Shown here: positions 1 to 8,433 of the stretch, one piece after another
Numbering within the stretch: the stretch's first letter is position 1
Layout: each line of letters starts with the position of its first letter
Virus record (IMG/VR): IMGVR_UViG_3300029319_003744
Coordinates: 1-37,774 of that record
Source of the DNA: a virus
DNA: 37,774 nt
Direction: 5' to 3' (one strand)
Notes under the pieces: generated by a model
What the model saw: the letters and a program-made list of their open reading frames with translations, nothing else
What the model was told of the DNA's origin: nothing
Database searches by the model: none
Translations under genes and position numbers: made by a program

Positions 1-91
1 TTTGTTGAAGTTTCTTTGGCAATGTCTTTTGCTTTGCAGTTAGACCATTCATTTTCTTTTTACCGTTTTTCTTTTTATGCTTTCCTGGCAT
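1..91 (-). CDS. Small basic protein, C-terminus outside window
   Basis: An ATG at 91 opens a frame that runs off the left end of the window; 30 codons are visible. The product begins MPGKHKKKNGKKKMNGLTAK and is dominated by lysine. A GGAAGGATAATAAA-type ribosome-binding stretch lies just upstream on the minus strand. It is the last visible gene of the leftward operon, downstream of the HMA-domain gene. Short Lys-rich proteins with an NGLTAKQK-like stretch are, from memory, common in marine phages; function is unknown and nucleic-acid binding is only an inference from charge. Confidence 0.55.
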   Translation of the reverse strand, partial: MPGKHKKKNGKKKMNGLTAKQKTLPKKLQQ

Positions 92-104
92 TTTATTATC
101 CTTC

Positions 105-359
105 CTATTTTACTACCTGATAACCTGAATCTGTTATTATCTTTCTAACTTCTATCAAGTCTAAAGGCACTTTGTCTTTTATTGTTATTATTATAACACC
201 TTTTTTTAAATCTACTTTTACACTCTCTACAGCTTCTAGTTTAGATATATTCTTTTTTATACCTTGAGCACAAAAAGAACACACCATCCCTTTAACTTCT
301 ATCTGCACAGAAGTTGGCATAGCAAAGACAAGACTTAAAAATAATAGTATTTTATACAT
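105..359 (-). CDS. Exported HMA (heavy-metal-associated) domain protein, MerP/CopZ-like
   Basis: 84 residues. Residues 1 to about 18 form a hydrophobic signal-peptide-like segment (MYKILLFLSLVFAMPTS), followed by a single HMA fold with the metal-binding GMVCSFC motif at about residues 24-30 (GMxCxxC) and the beta-alpha-beta-beta-alpha-beta pattern of this family. HMA domains bind Cu(I), Hg(II) or similar soft metals through the two cysteines and hand them to transporters or enzymes. The predicted export points to a periplasmic site. The gene touches the stop of the preceding gene, so translation is probably coupled; no good ribosome-binding site is visible. No metal transporter is encoded nearby. 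Domain identity is secure from the motif; metal and role are unknown. Confidence 0.8.
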   Translation of the reverse strand: MYKILLFLSLVFAMPTSVQIEVKGMVCSFCAQGIKKNISKLEAVESVKVDLKKGVIIITIKDKVPLDLIEVRKIITDSGYQVVK

Positions 360-665
360 TTACTTTTTTTTCTTTCTATTATGCATTCTTCTAATAGCAT
401 CTTTACCAGCCTTAGCTATCTTAGCTTGTTGTGGTTTCTTAGCTACTTTAGCTCTTTGCTCTAGAACAGTTAGTATCTGTATCTTTCTAGCAAAAGGCTT
501 TCTTATCTTCTTAACTTTAGCTACAGTTGCTCTAGCATCTGCAGGCGTAGCAAACTTTATTCTTACTGTATCCTTAGGATTCTCATCTGTATATAATCTT
601 CTACCAGAACCTTTAGGCTTTTTACCAGTCCCTACTTTTGGGTCTCTCTTCTTCCTTTTCTTCAT
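360..665 (-). CDS. Basic conserved marine-phage protein (GTGKKPKGSGRRLYTDENP type)
   Basis: 101 residues, very basic, ending in a run of lysines. Residues 12-30 carry GTGKKPKGSGRRLYTDENP, followed by a small folded region and a helical basic tail. I recognise this N-terminal motif as recurrent in marine phages, but no activity is known to me. ATG at 665 overlaps the end of the next upstream gene by 4 bases, so it is part of a tightly coupled cluster of basic proteins. Possible roles are DNA binding or minor virion components; both are inference from charge and from position at the end of the structural operon. Confidence 0.75.
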   Translation of the reverse strand: MKKRKKRDPKVGTGKKPKGSGRRLYTDENPKDTVRIKFATPADARATVAKVKKIRKPFARKIQILTVLEQRAKVAKKPQQAKIAKAGKDAIRRMHNRKKKK

Positions 666-976
666 TTCTTTTTACGCCTTGTAGTAGTCTTCTTCTTCTT
701 GCCACCTCTGATCAAATCAGCATCAGCTTTTCTAGCACCACCTTTGCCAGTAGCAAAGCTTCTTACTCTACCTGCAGCCCATTGATGAGCAGATACTCCA
801 GGTCTACTACCACTGGAATAGTACGCCCCCAACCCTCTCGAGTACACCTTAGATAAGGTTGATTTAGATATACCAGAACTCTTAGAGTACTTTGCTAGTA
901 CTGCAGCTTTACTGCCTCCAGTAGATTTCTTTTTAGGACTTGCTTTTTTTCTTACGCTTTTTTTTCTTGTTGCCAC
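662..976 (-). CDS. Basic protein, DUF5824-like
   Basis: 104 residues with Lys-rich N- and C-terminal tails around a conserved core, SRGLGAYYSSGSRPGVSAHQ followed by WAAGRVRSFATGKGGARKADADL (about residues 46-90). I associate this core with the DUF5824 family of marine phages and giant viruses; function unknown. The start is GTG at 976 preceded by an AGGAAG ribosome-binding site 4 bases away, lying inside the end of the upstream gene (44-base overlap). The combination of a conserved core with polybasic ends suggests a DNA- or RNA-associated role, which is inference. Confidence 0.75.
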   Translation of the reverse strand: MATRKKSVRKKASPKKKSTGGSKAAVLAKYSKSSGISKSTLSKVYSRGLGAYYSSGSRPGVSAHQWAAGRVRSFATGKGGARKADADLIRGGKKKKTTTRRKKK

Positions 977-1157
977 TATTCTTCCTCACTTCCGATATAG
1001 CATCCATCATAGCTGGAGTTAGCTTTCCCTCTCTGTAAAGCCTTCTTGTTCTCATTATCTCAGCCTCACTAGCAGATGGATTCTTAGAACCTCTCACGTA
1101 CTTAAGTGGAGTTCCTCTTTTTGTTTTAGGTACTTTTTTAAATCTTCTTCTAGACAT
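933..1157 (-). CDS. Basic small conserved phage protein
   Basis: 74 residues. A conserved-looking centre (GTPLKYVRGSKNPSASEAEI, then TRRLYREGKLTPAMMDAISEVRKNSG) is followed by a run of Lys. This half resembles the region that precedes the AYYSSGSRPGV core in longer relatives, so this gene and the next one (662-976) may be the two halves of one ancestral protein; that is inference. ATG at 1157 overlaps the stop of the upstream 53-residue gene by one base (TAATG). No function recognised. Confidence 0.7.
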   Translation of the reverse strand: MSRRRFKKVPKTKRGTPLKYVRGSKNPSASEAEIMRTRRLYREGKLTPAMMDAISEVRKNSGNKKKKRKKKSKS

Positions 1158-1318
1158 TACTTCTTCTTAGTTTTGTGAACTTTCTGAACATCAAAGCTAG
1201 CCATTAAAGATGCACCTTTATGTGCTTTAAACTTGCCAGTATGTTTCATTAGTTTATAATTATTCTTACCTTTTTTCATCCAATGAAAGCCAGTAGGTGC
1301 TTTTACTTTTTTAATCAT
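1157..1318 (-). CDS. 53-residue basic protein (PTGFHWMKKGKNNYKLMKH type)
   Basis: ATG at 1318, preceded by a GGAGAG ribosome-binding site, opens a 53-codon frame ending TAA at 1157-1159. Sequence features: APTGFHWMKKG near the start, then LMKHTGKFKAHKGASLMASF and a basic tail. Residue pattern is protein-like and the reading frame fits exactly between its neighbours with a one-base overlap downstream. I associate similar small His/Lys-rich proteins with marine phage structural operons. No known function. Confidence 0.7.
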   Translation of the reverse strand: MIKKVKAPTGFHWMKKGKNNYKLMKHTGKFKAHKGASLMASFDVQKVHKTKKK

Positions 1319-1330
1319 ACTAATCTCTCC

Positions 1331-2011
1331 TTATTCTAATAATTTATTTATTAAAGAAACTACTCTAGGTAACGCTTCTTGTCTGCTTTTTCTTTTATCT
1401 AGTAAGCCACCTGGAGTCATAGGTAACTCCATTAATGGTCTGCCTCCAGATATAGTTTTTTGAGTATACTCTTCTACTCCTCTTAATATTTTTAATAGCT
1501 CTTCTTTTTCTAATGCAAGTTTTTGAAACTCATCAGCATCAAAAGGTTTGCTTTCAAACTCTCTAAACTTAGAACCGTAATCTTCAAATCTTTTTACTTG
1601 CTCTTTTCCTAAAACTTTTTTTATCCTATCAATATTAGACATTCCAGTAAGAGGACTTTGGGTAGCCTCTTCCATTGTTTTTGGAGTCGCCTTTATAACA
1701 TCTGATAATCTAGGAGGAGTTTTTGTTCTAGTCATATTTTTTAAAACTCTAGCTAGAGATGGAACAACATTAGCTCTAGTCGTCATACCCATTGCTAAGT
1801 CTTGTACATCTCCTAGAGTCAAAGGCTTTGTAGGTTGTCCAAAAATATTTGTATCAGCTTCAGCTAAAACCCTACCTCTAGACCTTTGCTCTGCCTCCAT
1901 TGCTGATTGCAATAAGTCTGACACAACTTGCTTTCCAGTTGGCAAATCACCAGAAGTCATAAATCTGCCTCCAGTTAACAAACCTAAAAGTGTATTTTCA
2001 TTTCCGTTCAT
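1331..2011 (-). CDS. Unknown protein downstream of the ejection-type protein
   Basis: 226 residues, largely helical, no transmembrane segment and no recognised motif. The start at 2011 overlaps the stop of the 1162-residue gene by 4 bases, so the two are translationally coupled and probably act together. Residues 70-105 hold a basic stretch (TRANVVPSLARVLKNMTRTK) and the middle is charged and coiled-coil-like (EEATQSP to KEELLKIL). Its position in the internal-virion block suggests a minor virion protein; this is inference. Confidence 0.7.
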   Translation of the reverse strand: MNGNENTLLGLLTGGRFMTSGDLPTGKQVVSDLLQSAMEAEQRSRGRVLAEADTNIFGQPTKPLTLGDVQDLAMGMTTRANVVPSLARVLKNMTRTKTPPRLSDVIKATPKTMEEATQSPLTGMSNIDRIKKVLGKEQVKRFEDYGSKFREFESKPFDADEFQKLALEKEELLKILRGVEEYTQKTISGGRPLMELPMTPGGLLDKRKSRQEALPRVVSLINKLLE

Positions 2012-5000
2012 TCTATATTCTCCATTTCTAATCCAGCCTCTTCTGTTCTAACCCTTAAGGCTTTTTGTATAATTTTTTGATAACCTCTTTGAAAGTTAAT
2101 ATCATCTCCAGTTATTATAAACTCTGGGAACTTTTGATTCCATTCTCTAATATTACTTATCGCTTCACTAGACCTACCATCTAAAAGCAAATCTATTTGA
2201 TCAGACACTATTCTTGATCTTCGTTGTTTTATGGTTTCTATTTTTTGCTGTGGAGTTTGTAATTTACTAATTAATCTAGAAGGAACAGAACCAAATATTG
2301 GTGCGATAGGCTTTAGACTTCTTCTTAATGCTATCTCTCCAACACCAAAAGTATCTAAGTTCTTTTGCAAAGCTACCAATCCATCGTATAGTTTATTTAC
2401 ATCACTTGCTACAACTGGAGTAAATGTCCAAGATAAATCACCAACCAAATCTTCTCCATCAATTATATCTCCAAGCACTCCAAAAGCACCAACAGCTAAC
2501 ATGCTATCAAGTATAAAATCCATTCCTTCTTTGTTTTCAGAAAAACTTTTTTCTCCAGTAAGCTTTTCTAAATATATTTCTCTAAATTTATTTACAGCAT
2601 ATCCACCAGCTACACCACCCAATCCTAATCTCATAAGAGCAGTAATGTTGCCAGCTTTAACCTCTCTTGACAAAACTTCATTAATATAATTTACTTGCTT
2701 GTAACCAAATCTTTTAAATATAATAAAAGGTCTCCACTTTGGTTCATTAAAAAAGATGGGGTCGCTAAGTATATTTTTTTGAAGCTGACTGTCTCTAGCA
2801 AACTTAAACATACCAGCAGAAAGCTTCTCAGATGACAATGCTTTTGATGGATCAATGTCAAATCTTTTTAAATTTGTTATAGCCCAATTTTTTCTAGCTT
2901 TTATAGAAGATGTATTTGCTATTCTATGTAAATCTTTTAGAAACATTTCTGCTGTAGAAGCAGCAAGAAGATTATTAAAATAGTTAATACCTTTAAAACC
3001 AGATAAGGTTGCTAATGCGTTTGATATATTTAATAATGAATTCTTAGGATTTTTTACAGCTTCCTTTACAGACCTTTTTATTCCATCTGCAGATCTTAAT
3101 TCTAGATTAGTTCCCAACAAAACATCTAATGCATTGTGATATGTAGAGCCAGTTGCTTCTAATTTTTTTCTATAATCTTTATTTAAAAGTTTAAATGCAC
3201 TTTTAAAAGTTCTATAATAACCAGCTTCTATTGCAGTAGATATTGCAAACTGACTTAAGTTTGGTATAGTAGCAGTTCCTAAAGCTATCTTAGTTCCCAT
3301 TTCAAATGCCATGACATTCTCTGCTATTTTTTTACCAGTAGGAGAATAGTTTTTAAATGGATCAGATTCTATTTGACCAGTAAAGCTTTGCCAAACAGTA
3401 TTCATAGCTCTTGCTTCTGATGGATTTTTTTCAGCTATTTCTTTTAGTAGAGACTCTGCTCTTTCTCCTTTTCTTCCAAACAAAGATGCTATTTCAACTC
3501 TTCTAGCTAACTTCATATTATATGCTGTTGAAACTTTTAAAGCATCTCTTTCTAATATTTCTTCTGGAAGATTAAGTCTTCTTTTCTTTTCAAGGTTTCC
3601 AAATGGACTTAACTGCTGTACAAATAATTCATTTTGTAACTGCTTGTATGCATCAAAAGCATTTAAATTATTTTCTCTCATTACATACTTCATCACATTT
3701 CTAGATTCTTTGCTAAACTCTGTATCTACTTTTCTCATTACAAACTTATTTAGCTCTTTTACAATCTCTGGACTGTAGCCATCATCTAAAAGCTGACCTC
3801 TTTTTGAGACCATTGACATAAAATCATTATTTATAACCTCAGATATAGAACGCTTTATCATTTGTGGAAAATAGTCTTGTCTGTACTGAGCAACTTTTAT
3901 ACCTTTTGAATCAGCGTAATTATACATATCGTCATATATACTTCTAACTTCTTTTGCTATCAAAGATATTTTTCTATCAGGAGACCCTTTGTTTTCCATA
4001 GCACTTGCGACACTATTTAAATCTTTATCGTTTAAAGTTCTTAATGCCTTATCAATTCTATTTTGATACCTTTCAAAGGTAAGTTTGGTGGCTATATCTG
4101 CTTTTTCAATATTGTCTACTATAACTCTAGATTGTAAAGCCTTTGCTCTTTTTTTAGCTGGCACTAAAAATCTTACTAATGAAGGTGGCAAAGCATGTTC
4201 AATAAAAGTTTTTTGAGGTAAGTCTGCAAGATCTAAATACTTGTTTTTATACTCTCTAATTCTATAATCTGCTGTAATATTTTTAGCATAATTTACAAGC
4301 TGTACATTATCCATGTCAGATAATTTAATATTACCTTTTATCTTATCACCTACAGCATATCTTCTTTGAGTTTGTATCTGGTCTTTTGTATAACCACTTT
4401 CTACCTCATACAATCTATATTTATCCAGAAGTAAATCTCTAGAATCTGATGTTGTATATAGTTTTCTAAAATTTTCAGATGTAAGTGTACTTTTAGACTT
4501 GTTTGCTTTATTAACAAGGTTAAATCTTTTTACATTATCTTTTCCTACGTTTACGCTTTTTATTGTAACAACATCTGAAGGGTTATCTTTTCTTCTATAT
4601 AACGTAGTGCCTTGCTGCATTTTTAATTCTTGTTCAACTTGATCAGCAGCTAATCTAGTTGTTAATTGTTCTAATTCTGTTTTTCTCTCTAATGAAATTT
4701 TTGGTCTCTCTGTTAATCCTATTTTTCTAGAAGCTAAAGATAATCCAGCAGCAGCAGTTCCTAATCCCATAACTGTGCCAACAGAATATACAAAATCTTG
4801 TGGAGTTGGAGCTCTTCCCTCTAATACTGGAGAAATGACTCCAAAAGCAGTACCTTCTTGTAATGTTTTTACAGCTCTGCTAGTTCCTTTTATATCTGCT
4901 CTTGCCCCTATACCACCAGTTACAGCCCCTAACAAAGCTCCTTTACCAGCTTCTGTTAAAACTTGATTGTAATCTATTTGTCCTTTTTGAATTTCTTGAC

Positions 5001-5496
5001 TTAATGCACTAGCTATACCAGAGTAAGTACCAAATCCAGTTGCTCCAGTAACCACTCTATTTATCCCACCATTTACTATTGCTCTAGTAGATTTTTTACT
5101 TACACCAGACCTAAGTAACTGTTTAGTAGCCATAGTTCCAGCTCTTTTAGCTGCAGCTTTTACAGCTAAACCACCCACACCACCACCAGCTATTGTAGTA
5201 ACTAAGTCAGCAGGCATTAAAAAACTAACTAAAGAAGAGCCTATATCATCAAGTATTTTAGGATCATATTTTTCTAAATCAAATGGTTTTCTACCTATAG
5301 CAAGTTCTCTAGCCATACCAGTAATAGAATTATTGTAACCATCTTTTATAAAATCTGGCAACCAACCAAAAACTCTTTGCTCAAAGTTTTCAGTCTTTAC
5401 ATACTCTTGTGGTGCTATTACTGGTTTTTGTTGCTTTCTTCTTCGTTCTAATTCAAGCTGAACTAAACTTAAGTTTTTTTGTAAATACTCAGACAT
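2008..5496 (-). CDS. Very large internal virion / DNA-ejection type protein
   Basis: 1162 residues, the largest protein in the window. Residues about 85-260 contain several glycine- and alanine-rich hydrophobic segments (for example VTTIAGGGVGGLAVKAAAKR and GALLGAVTGGIGA) that could insert in membranes; residues about 430-720 are long charged helices; a second set of hydrophobic segments lies near residues 980-1040 (LMRLGLGGVAGGYAVNKF and FILDSMLAVGAFGVLGDII). Such giant mixed helical/membrane-active proteins, encoded after the tail genes, are typical of podovirus ejection proteins that pass DNA through the envelope, and also resemble large polyvalent phage proteins. No lytic transglycosylase motif was found. 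Role is inferred from size, composition and place. Confidence 0.65.
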   Translation of the reverse strand: MSEYLQKNLSLVQLELERRRKQQKPVIAPQEYVKTENFEQRVFGWLPDFIKDGYNNSITGMARELAIGRKPFDLEKYDPKILDDIGSSLVSFLMPADLVTTIAGGGVGGLAVKAAAKRAGTMATKQLLRSGVSKKSTRAIVNGGINRVVTGATGFGTYSGIASALSQEIQKGQIDYNQVLTEAGKGALLGAVTGGIGARADIKGTSRAVKTLQEGTAFGVISPVLEGRAPTPQDFVYSVGTVMGLGTAAAGLSLASRKIGLTERPKISLERKTELEQLTTRLAADQVEQELKMQQGTTLYRRKDNPSDVVTIKSVNVGKDNVKRFNLVNKANKSKSTLTSENFRKLYTTSDSRDLLLDKYRLYEVESGYTKDQIQTQRRYAVGDKIKGNIKLSDMDNVQLVNYAKNITADYRIREYKNKYLDLADLPQKTFIEHALPPSLVRFLVPAKKRAKALQSRVIVDNIEKADIATKLTFERYQNRIDKALRTLNDKDLNSVASAMENKGSPDRKISLIAKEVRSIYDDMYNYADSKGIKVAQYRQDYFPQMIKRSISEVINNDFMSMVSKRGQLLDDGYSPEIVKELNKFVMRKVDTEFSKESRNVMKYVMRENNLNAFDAYKQLQNELFVQQLSPFGNLEKKRRLNLPEEILERDALKVSTAYNMKLARRVEIASLFGRKGERAESLLKEIAEKNPSEARAMNTVWQSFTGQIESDPFKNYSPTGKKIAENVMAFEMGTKIALGTATIPNLSQFAISTAIEAGYYRTFKSAFKLLNKDYRKKLEATGSTYHNALDVLLGTNLELRSADGIKRSVKEAVKNPKNSLLNISNALATLSGFKGINYFNNLLAASTAEMFLKDLHRIANTSSIKARKNWAITNLKRFDIDPSKALSSEKLSAGMFKFARDSQLQKNILSDPIFFNEPKWRPFIIFKRFGYKQVNYINEVLSREVKAGNITALMRLGLGGVAGGYAVNKFREIYLEKLTGEKSFSENKEGMDFILDSMLAVGAFGVLGDIIDGEDLVGDLSWTFTPVVASDVNKLYDGLVALQKNLDTFGVGEIALRRSLKPIAPIFGSVPSRLISKLQTPQQKIETIKQRRSRIVSDQIDLLLDGRSSEAISNIREWNQKFPEFIITGDDINFQRGYQKIIQKALRVRTEEAGLEMENIE

Positions 5497-5499
5497 CTA

Positions 5500-6807
5500 T
5501 TACTCGTTATAATAGTTTTGCAAAGCCCTATATCCTTCTCTTGTATTTAAAGCTTCTGCAGATTCAAATCCCAGTTCTCTAGCAAGAACATCTAAAAATT
5601 CAAATCTAGGAGCTGTTTGAGCAAATATTCCTCTTTGTGCTGCTCTTGGATTAGGTACAAAATCTTCTTTAATTTTAATTAATCTTCTTAAAATAGATGG
5701 AGTTATTTCTTTACCTACTAATCCTTGAGGTACTCCTGCAACTGAAGGTGCTGTAACTTTTATAGTGGTCTGTCTGTTTTGAGGTATTATAATATCAGAT
5801 AAACTTTGCACTGGTTCTGCAACAGTAGATACGCTAGGTATCTGTTCTTTTATTGCTGAGTCTATTTCATCTAGCTCTTGAGTTGTCATATTAGCTAAAT
5901 CTTCTGCTGTAAAATCTTCTCCACGTGAAATTTTTTGTCTAACCAATGATTGCATATTTGACCTAACAGTAGGGCTATATGGAGACTTTCTAGATTTTAT
6001 TCCCTCTATCAAAGCATCTCTTTGAATAGTCAATGCTTGTATATTTTGATTTACTAAATCACTAGCCTCTGTGTTGTTAGCTGCTAAATCTGTCTGTTTA
6101 GCATCATTTAATTCTTTATCAAGATTAATTAGTCTTTTATTTATTTCTTGCAAGTTAACTAAATCTAGTTCATCGTCTTGACTTATATCTTGCATTGCTT
6201 GAGATGTTATTCTATTATAAACTCTTTGATAAGATGCTTCATCACTTTGATCAGAGCTTCTTAATAAAATATTATATGCGTTTTCGTTTATAAGACCAGA
6301 ATCAAAAAGAGTTTTTATTTCTGACTGTCTAAACCCTGCAGCAGTCTCTGCTTTATTAATAATCGCATCTAAAGCATCTACTGAAATTGGATCTTTTACT
6401 CTTGTTTTAAACTGATTAGCCAATCTTTTTTTATCAGTAAAACTATCTGCTTCATCAACAAGATTAATAAGTCTACTATCCAACTCTCTAGTTTCTTGCT
6501 TTACTCTTTCTCTGTTTTGAAGAACCATTTGCTCTTCAAAATCTAGTCTATTTTGTCTATCTAATCTTCTTTGATATCTTTGTTGATCTTCTTGTTGAGC
6601 AAGCTGTCTGTTTTGAAAATTTAAATTATCTTGTCTAGTTTGTTCAAAGTTTGCTTGATTTCTTTCTATTTCATCCAATCTATCAAATCTAGCTTGTTCT
6701 ATTTGTTGCAATCTATCTTGTCTAGCAATTTCATTTTGCAATAAACTAGGAATTGTTTCGTTTAATAATTTATTTAATGGTGATTCAAATGTAAATCCAT
6801 TAGCCAT
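5500..6807 (-). CDS. Q/R-rich coiled-coil internal virion protein
   Basis: 435 residues. Residues about 20-115 are an extreme coiled coil rich in Gln, Arg, Asn and Glu (NEIARQDRLQQIEQARFDRL and onward), followed by helical segments and a C-terminal globular region with VPQGLVGKEITPSILRRLIK. ATG at 6807 has an AGGAGATAAAT ribosome-binding site. It lies between two other Gln-rich proteins and the giant ejection-type protein, an arrangement like the internal core proteins of T7-like phages (gp14-gp16). No enzymatic motif. Assignment as an internal virion protein is inference from composition and order. Confidence 0.6.
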   Translation of the reverse strand: MANGFTFESPLNKLLNETIPSLLQNEIARQDRLQQIEQARFDRLDEIERNQANFEQTRQDNLNFQNRQLAQQEDQQRYQRRLDRQNRLDFEEQMVLQNRERVKQETRELDSRLINLVDEADSFTDKKRLANQFKTRVKDPISVDALDAIINKAETAAGFRQSEIKTLFDSGLINENAYNILLRSSDQSDEASYQRVYNRITSQAMQDISQDDELDLVNLQEINKRLINLDKELNDAKQTDLAANNTEASDLVNQNIQALTIQRDALIEGIKSRKSPYSPTVRSNMQSLVRQKISRGEDFTAEDLANMTTQELDEIDSAIKEQIPSVSTVAEPVQSLSDIIIPQNRQTTIKVTAPSVAGVPQGLVGKEITPSILRRLIKIKEDFVPNPRAAQRGIFAQTAPRFEFLDVLARELGFESAEALNTREGYRALQNYYNE

Positions 6808-6816
6808 ATTTATCTC

Positions 6817-7461
6817 CTAATAAATACTCATTGAGTTTGTATTTAAATTTAATTCTTCTTCTTTCATAGGATCTGTTCCACCAGCCATGCCTGCTGCTCC
6901 AACACCAAAAGCTCCTTGTTGTGGCATTGGGGTAGTTCTAGAACCACCAGTTGGGTCTAATTGTTGTATTCTTCTAGCTTGAGCAAAAACTCCAGTTAAG
7001 TAATTTTGTAATAAGCCAGTTAAACCAGCTCTTTCTCGACCAGCTTGTTGCTGTATGCCAAACATACCTTGATCTCTTCTTTGCATTATATCAGATAAAC
7101 TTTGATTAGCTCTTTCTCTGCTTTGCTCTATTTGTCTTTGAGTAACTCCTGAACCAGCAAAACCAGCCTGACCAGCTGCCTGACCTATTTGTCTTGTTGC
7201 TTGTCCTAAACTTTGACCAAGCCCTTGAAATCCAGATTGAAACTGAGATTGTAAAAATCCTTCTCTTGTTGCTTGTCTGCTTTGAATTTCTTTTGCAGCA
7301 TCTACAAGTCTTTGTTGATTAAAAGGCTGAAAAAACTGTCCAAACTGTTGAGCTTGATTTCCAGTAAATCCTAAAGATGCAGCTATCTGAGTTGGGTCTT
7401 GTTGAAATAATGCAGCTTGGTCTTGCAAGCCAGCTTGTTCTAATAATTCTTGAAATGTCAT
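6817..7461 (-). CDS. Gln-rich helical virion protein
   Basis: 214 residues, about one residue in five Gln in the N-terminal half (QAALFQQDPTQIAASLGF, FLQSQFQSGFQGLGQSLGQA). The region 85-130 is Gly/Ala/Gln-rich and could form flexible helices (ATRQIGQAAGQAGFAGSGVT). C-terminus is Met/Gly-rich and low in complexity. Good ribosome-binding site (AAAGGTAATATT) before ATG. Sits in the internal-virion block with the same orientation and short spacing. Composition resembles T7 gp14-type inner core proteins, but no sequence motif confirms it. Confidence 0.55.
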   Translation of the reverse strand: MTFQELLEQAGLQDQAALFQQDPTQIAASLGFTGNQAQQFGQFFQPFNQQRLVDAAKEIQSRQATREGFLQSQFQSGFQGLGQSLGQATRQIGQAAGQAGFAGSGVTQRQIEQSRERANQSLSDIMQRRDQGMFGIQQQAGRERAGLTGLLQNYLTGVFAQARRIQQLDPTGGSRTTPMPQQGAFGVGAAGMAGGTDPMKEEELNLNTNSMSIY

Positions 7462-7478
7462 AATATTACCTTTTTAAT

Positions 7479-8246
7479 CTAACCAAATGGATTGTAACCA
7501 GAGCTACTACCCATCATAAAACTACCTCTTCTAGAACTTAAAGGATTGATGCTAGGAAACCTATCTTGTAACTCTAATAACTGCATCCCCCTCTGATAAG
7601 AACTTGGTGTTACGCTTTGTATTGGAAGCCTCATTCTGTCTCTTATTGGTTCAAGTAAATCTACTGTTTTAGGTGGATTTAAAGCAGTAGCAGAATCTGC
7701 TAGTTGAGTAGTAGGATTAAACATACCTTGTAAAAGACCACCTGCACTATATCCAGTAATAGCATCTCCAAAAGCACTAGTTAATTGTTTTTGTTTAAAA
7801 TTTTGCTCTGCTTCATTTAAAAATCTATTTATATCTTGAACTGCTCCAGAAACACTTTCTCTTGCTCCTTGAAAAAACATTCCTCCACCCAATCTAGATC
7901 TAACATCATCTAAGGATAAATCACCAGATACTTTTTGACCAGCAAAACTTCCTAGCCCAGCACCTAAAGCAGTACCAGCTCTTATTGACAACCCACCAGT
8001 AAGAGGAGCTAATGCTGCACCAGCTAATCCACCAAGAATCCCTCCAATTAATCTACCCCTTCCTCTTTTTCTTTCTTGTTCTGCAGCTTCATACTCTCTA
8101 TCTTCTTGCTGGTCTTTTATATCTCGTCTAGCAGCAAGTATATCTTGTCTTTCATCTGCAGCAACACCAGTTAAGTTAGTAAAAGCTTCAGAAAGCCCAA
8201 CAGATTGACCAGCTCTTATACCAGCTAATATTTCTTCTAAAGTCAT
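7479..8246 (-). CDS. Virion protein with Gly-rich membrane-active segment
   Basis: 255 residues. After a charged helical stretch (residues 30-62, DERQDILAARRDIKDQQEDR), a Gly/Ala-rich hydrophobic segment follows (LIGGILGGLAGAALAPLTGG, about residues 66-86, continuing to AGTALGAGLGSFAGQKV). Such glycine-zipper segments are frequent in phage proteins that enter the host envelope during DNA delivery. The rest is helical with no motif. It is upstream of the two Gln-rich proteins and downstream of the nozzle gene, consistent with an ejection or core role. Confidence 0.55.
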   Translation of the reverse strand: MTLEEILAGIRAGQSVGLSEAFTNLTGVAADERQDILAARRDIKDQQEDREYEAAEQERKRGRGRLIGGILGGLAGAALAPLTGGLSIRAGTALGAGLGSFAGQKVSGDLSLDDVRSRLGGGMFFQGARESVSGAVQDINRFLNEAEQNFKQKQLTSAFGDAITGYSAGGLLQGMFNPTTQLADSATALNPPKTVDLLEPIRDRMRLPIQSVTPSSYQRGMQLLELQDRFPSINPLSSRRGSFMMGSSSGYNPFG

Positions 8247-8247
8247 T

Positions 8248-8433
8248 TTAACTCCTTATAAATTCTAAATAGTGCCAAGCACCAAGTTCTTTTCTATAAA
8301 GTCTAAGTTTACCATCAGGTGTCTTGACTATTCTTTCTTCGCCATCATTGCCAGAGTTACTAGCTGGATAGCCTTTTTGTAGTTTTGTTTTAACTCCTTT
8401 AGAGTTATATAAAAATCTTTTTTCTCTGTCCAC
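8248..8433 (-). CDS. Small unknown protein next to nozzle gene
   Basis: 61 residues beginning with GTG at 8433, which shares one base with the TAG stop of the nozzle gene; an AAGG ribosome-binding site lies 7 bases upstream. The sequence (MDREKRFLYNSKGVKTKLQK, then DGEERIVKTPDGKLRLYRKE) looks like a compact beta-rich domain with a KTPDGKLRLYRK hairpin. No family recognised. The tight coupling suggests it works with the tail nozzle or with the following virion protein. Confidence 0.6.
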   Translation of the reverse strand: MDREKRFLYNSKGVKTKLQKGYPASNSGNDGEERIVKTPDGKLRLYRKELGAWHYLEFIRS

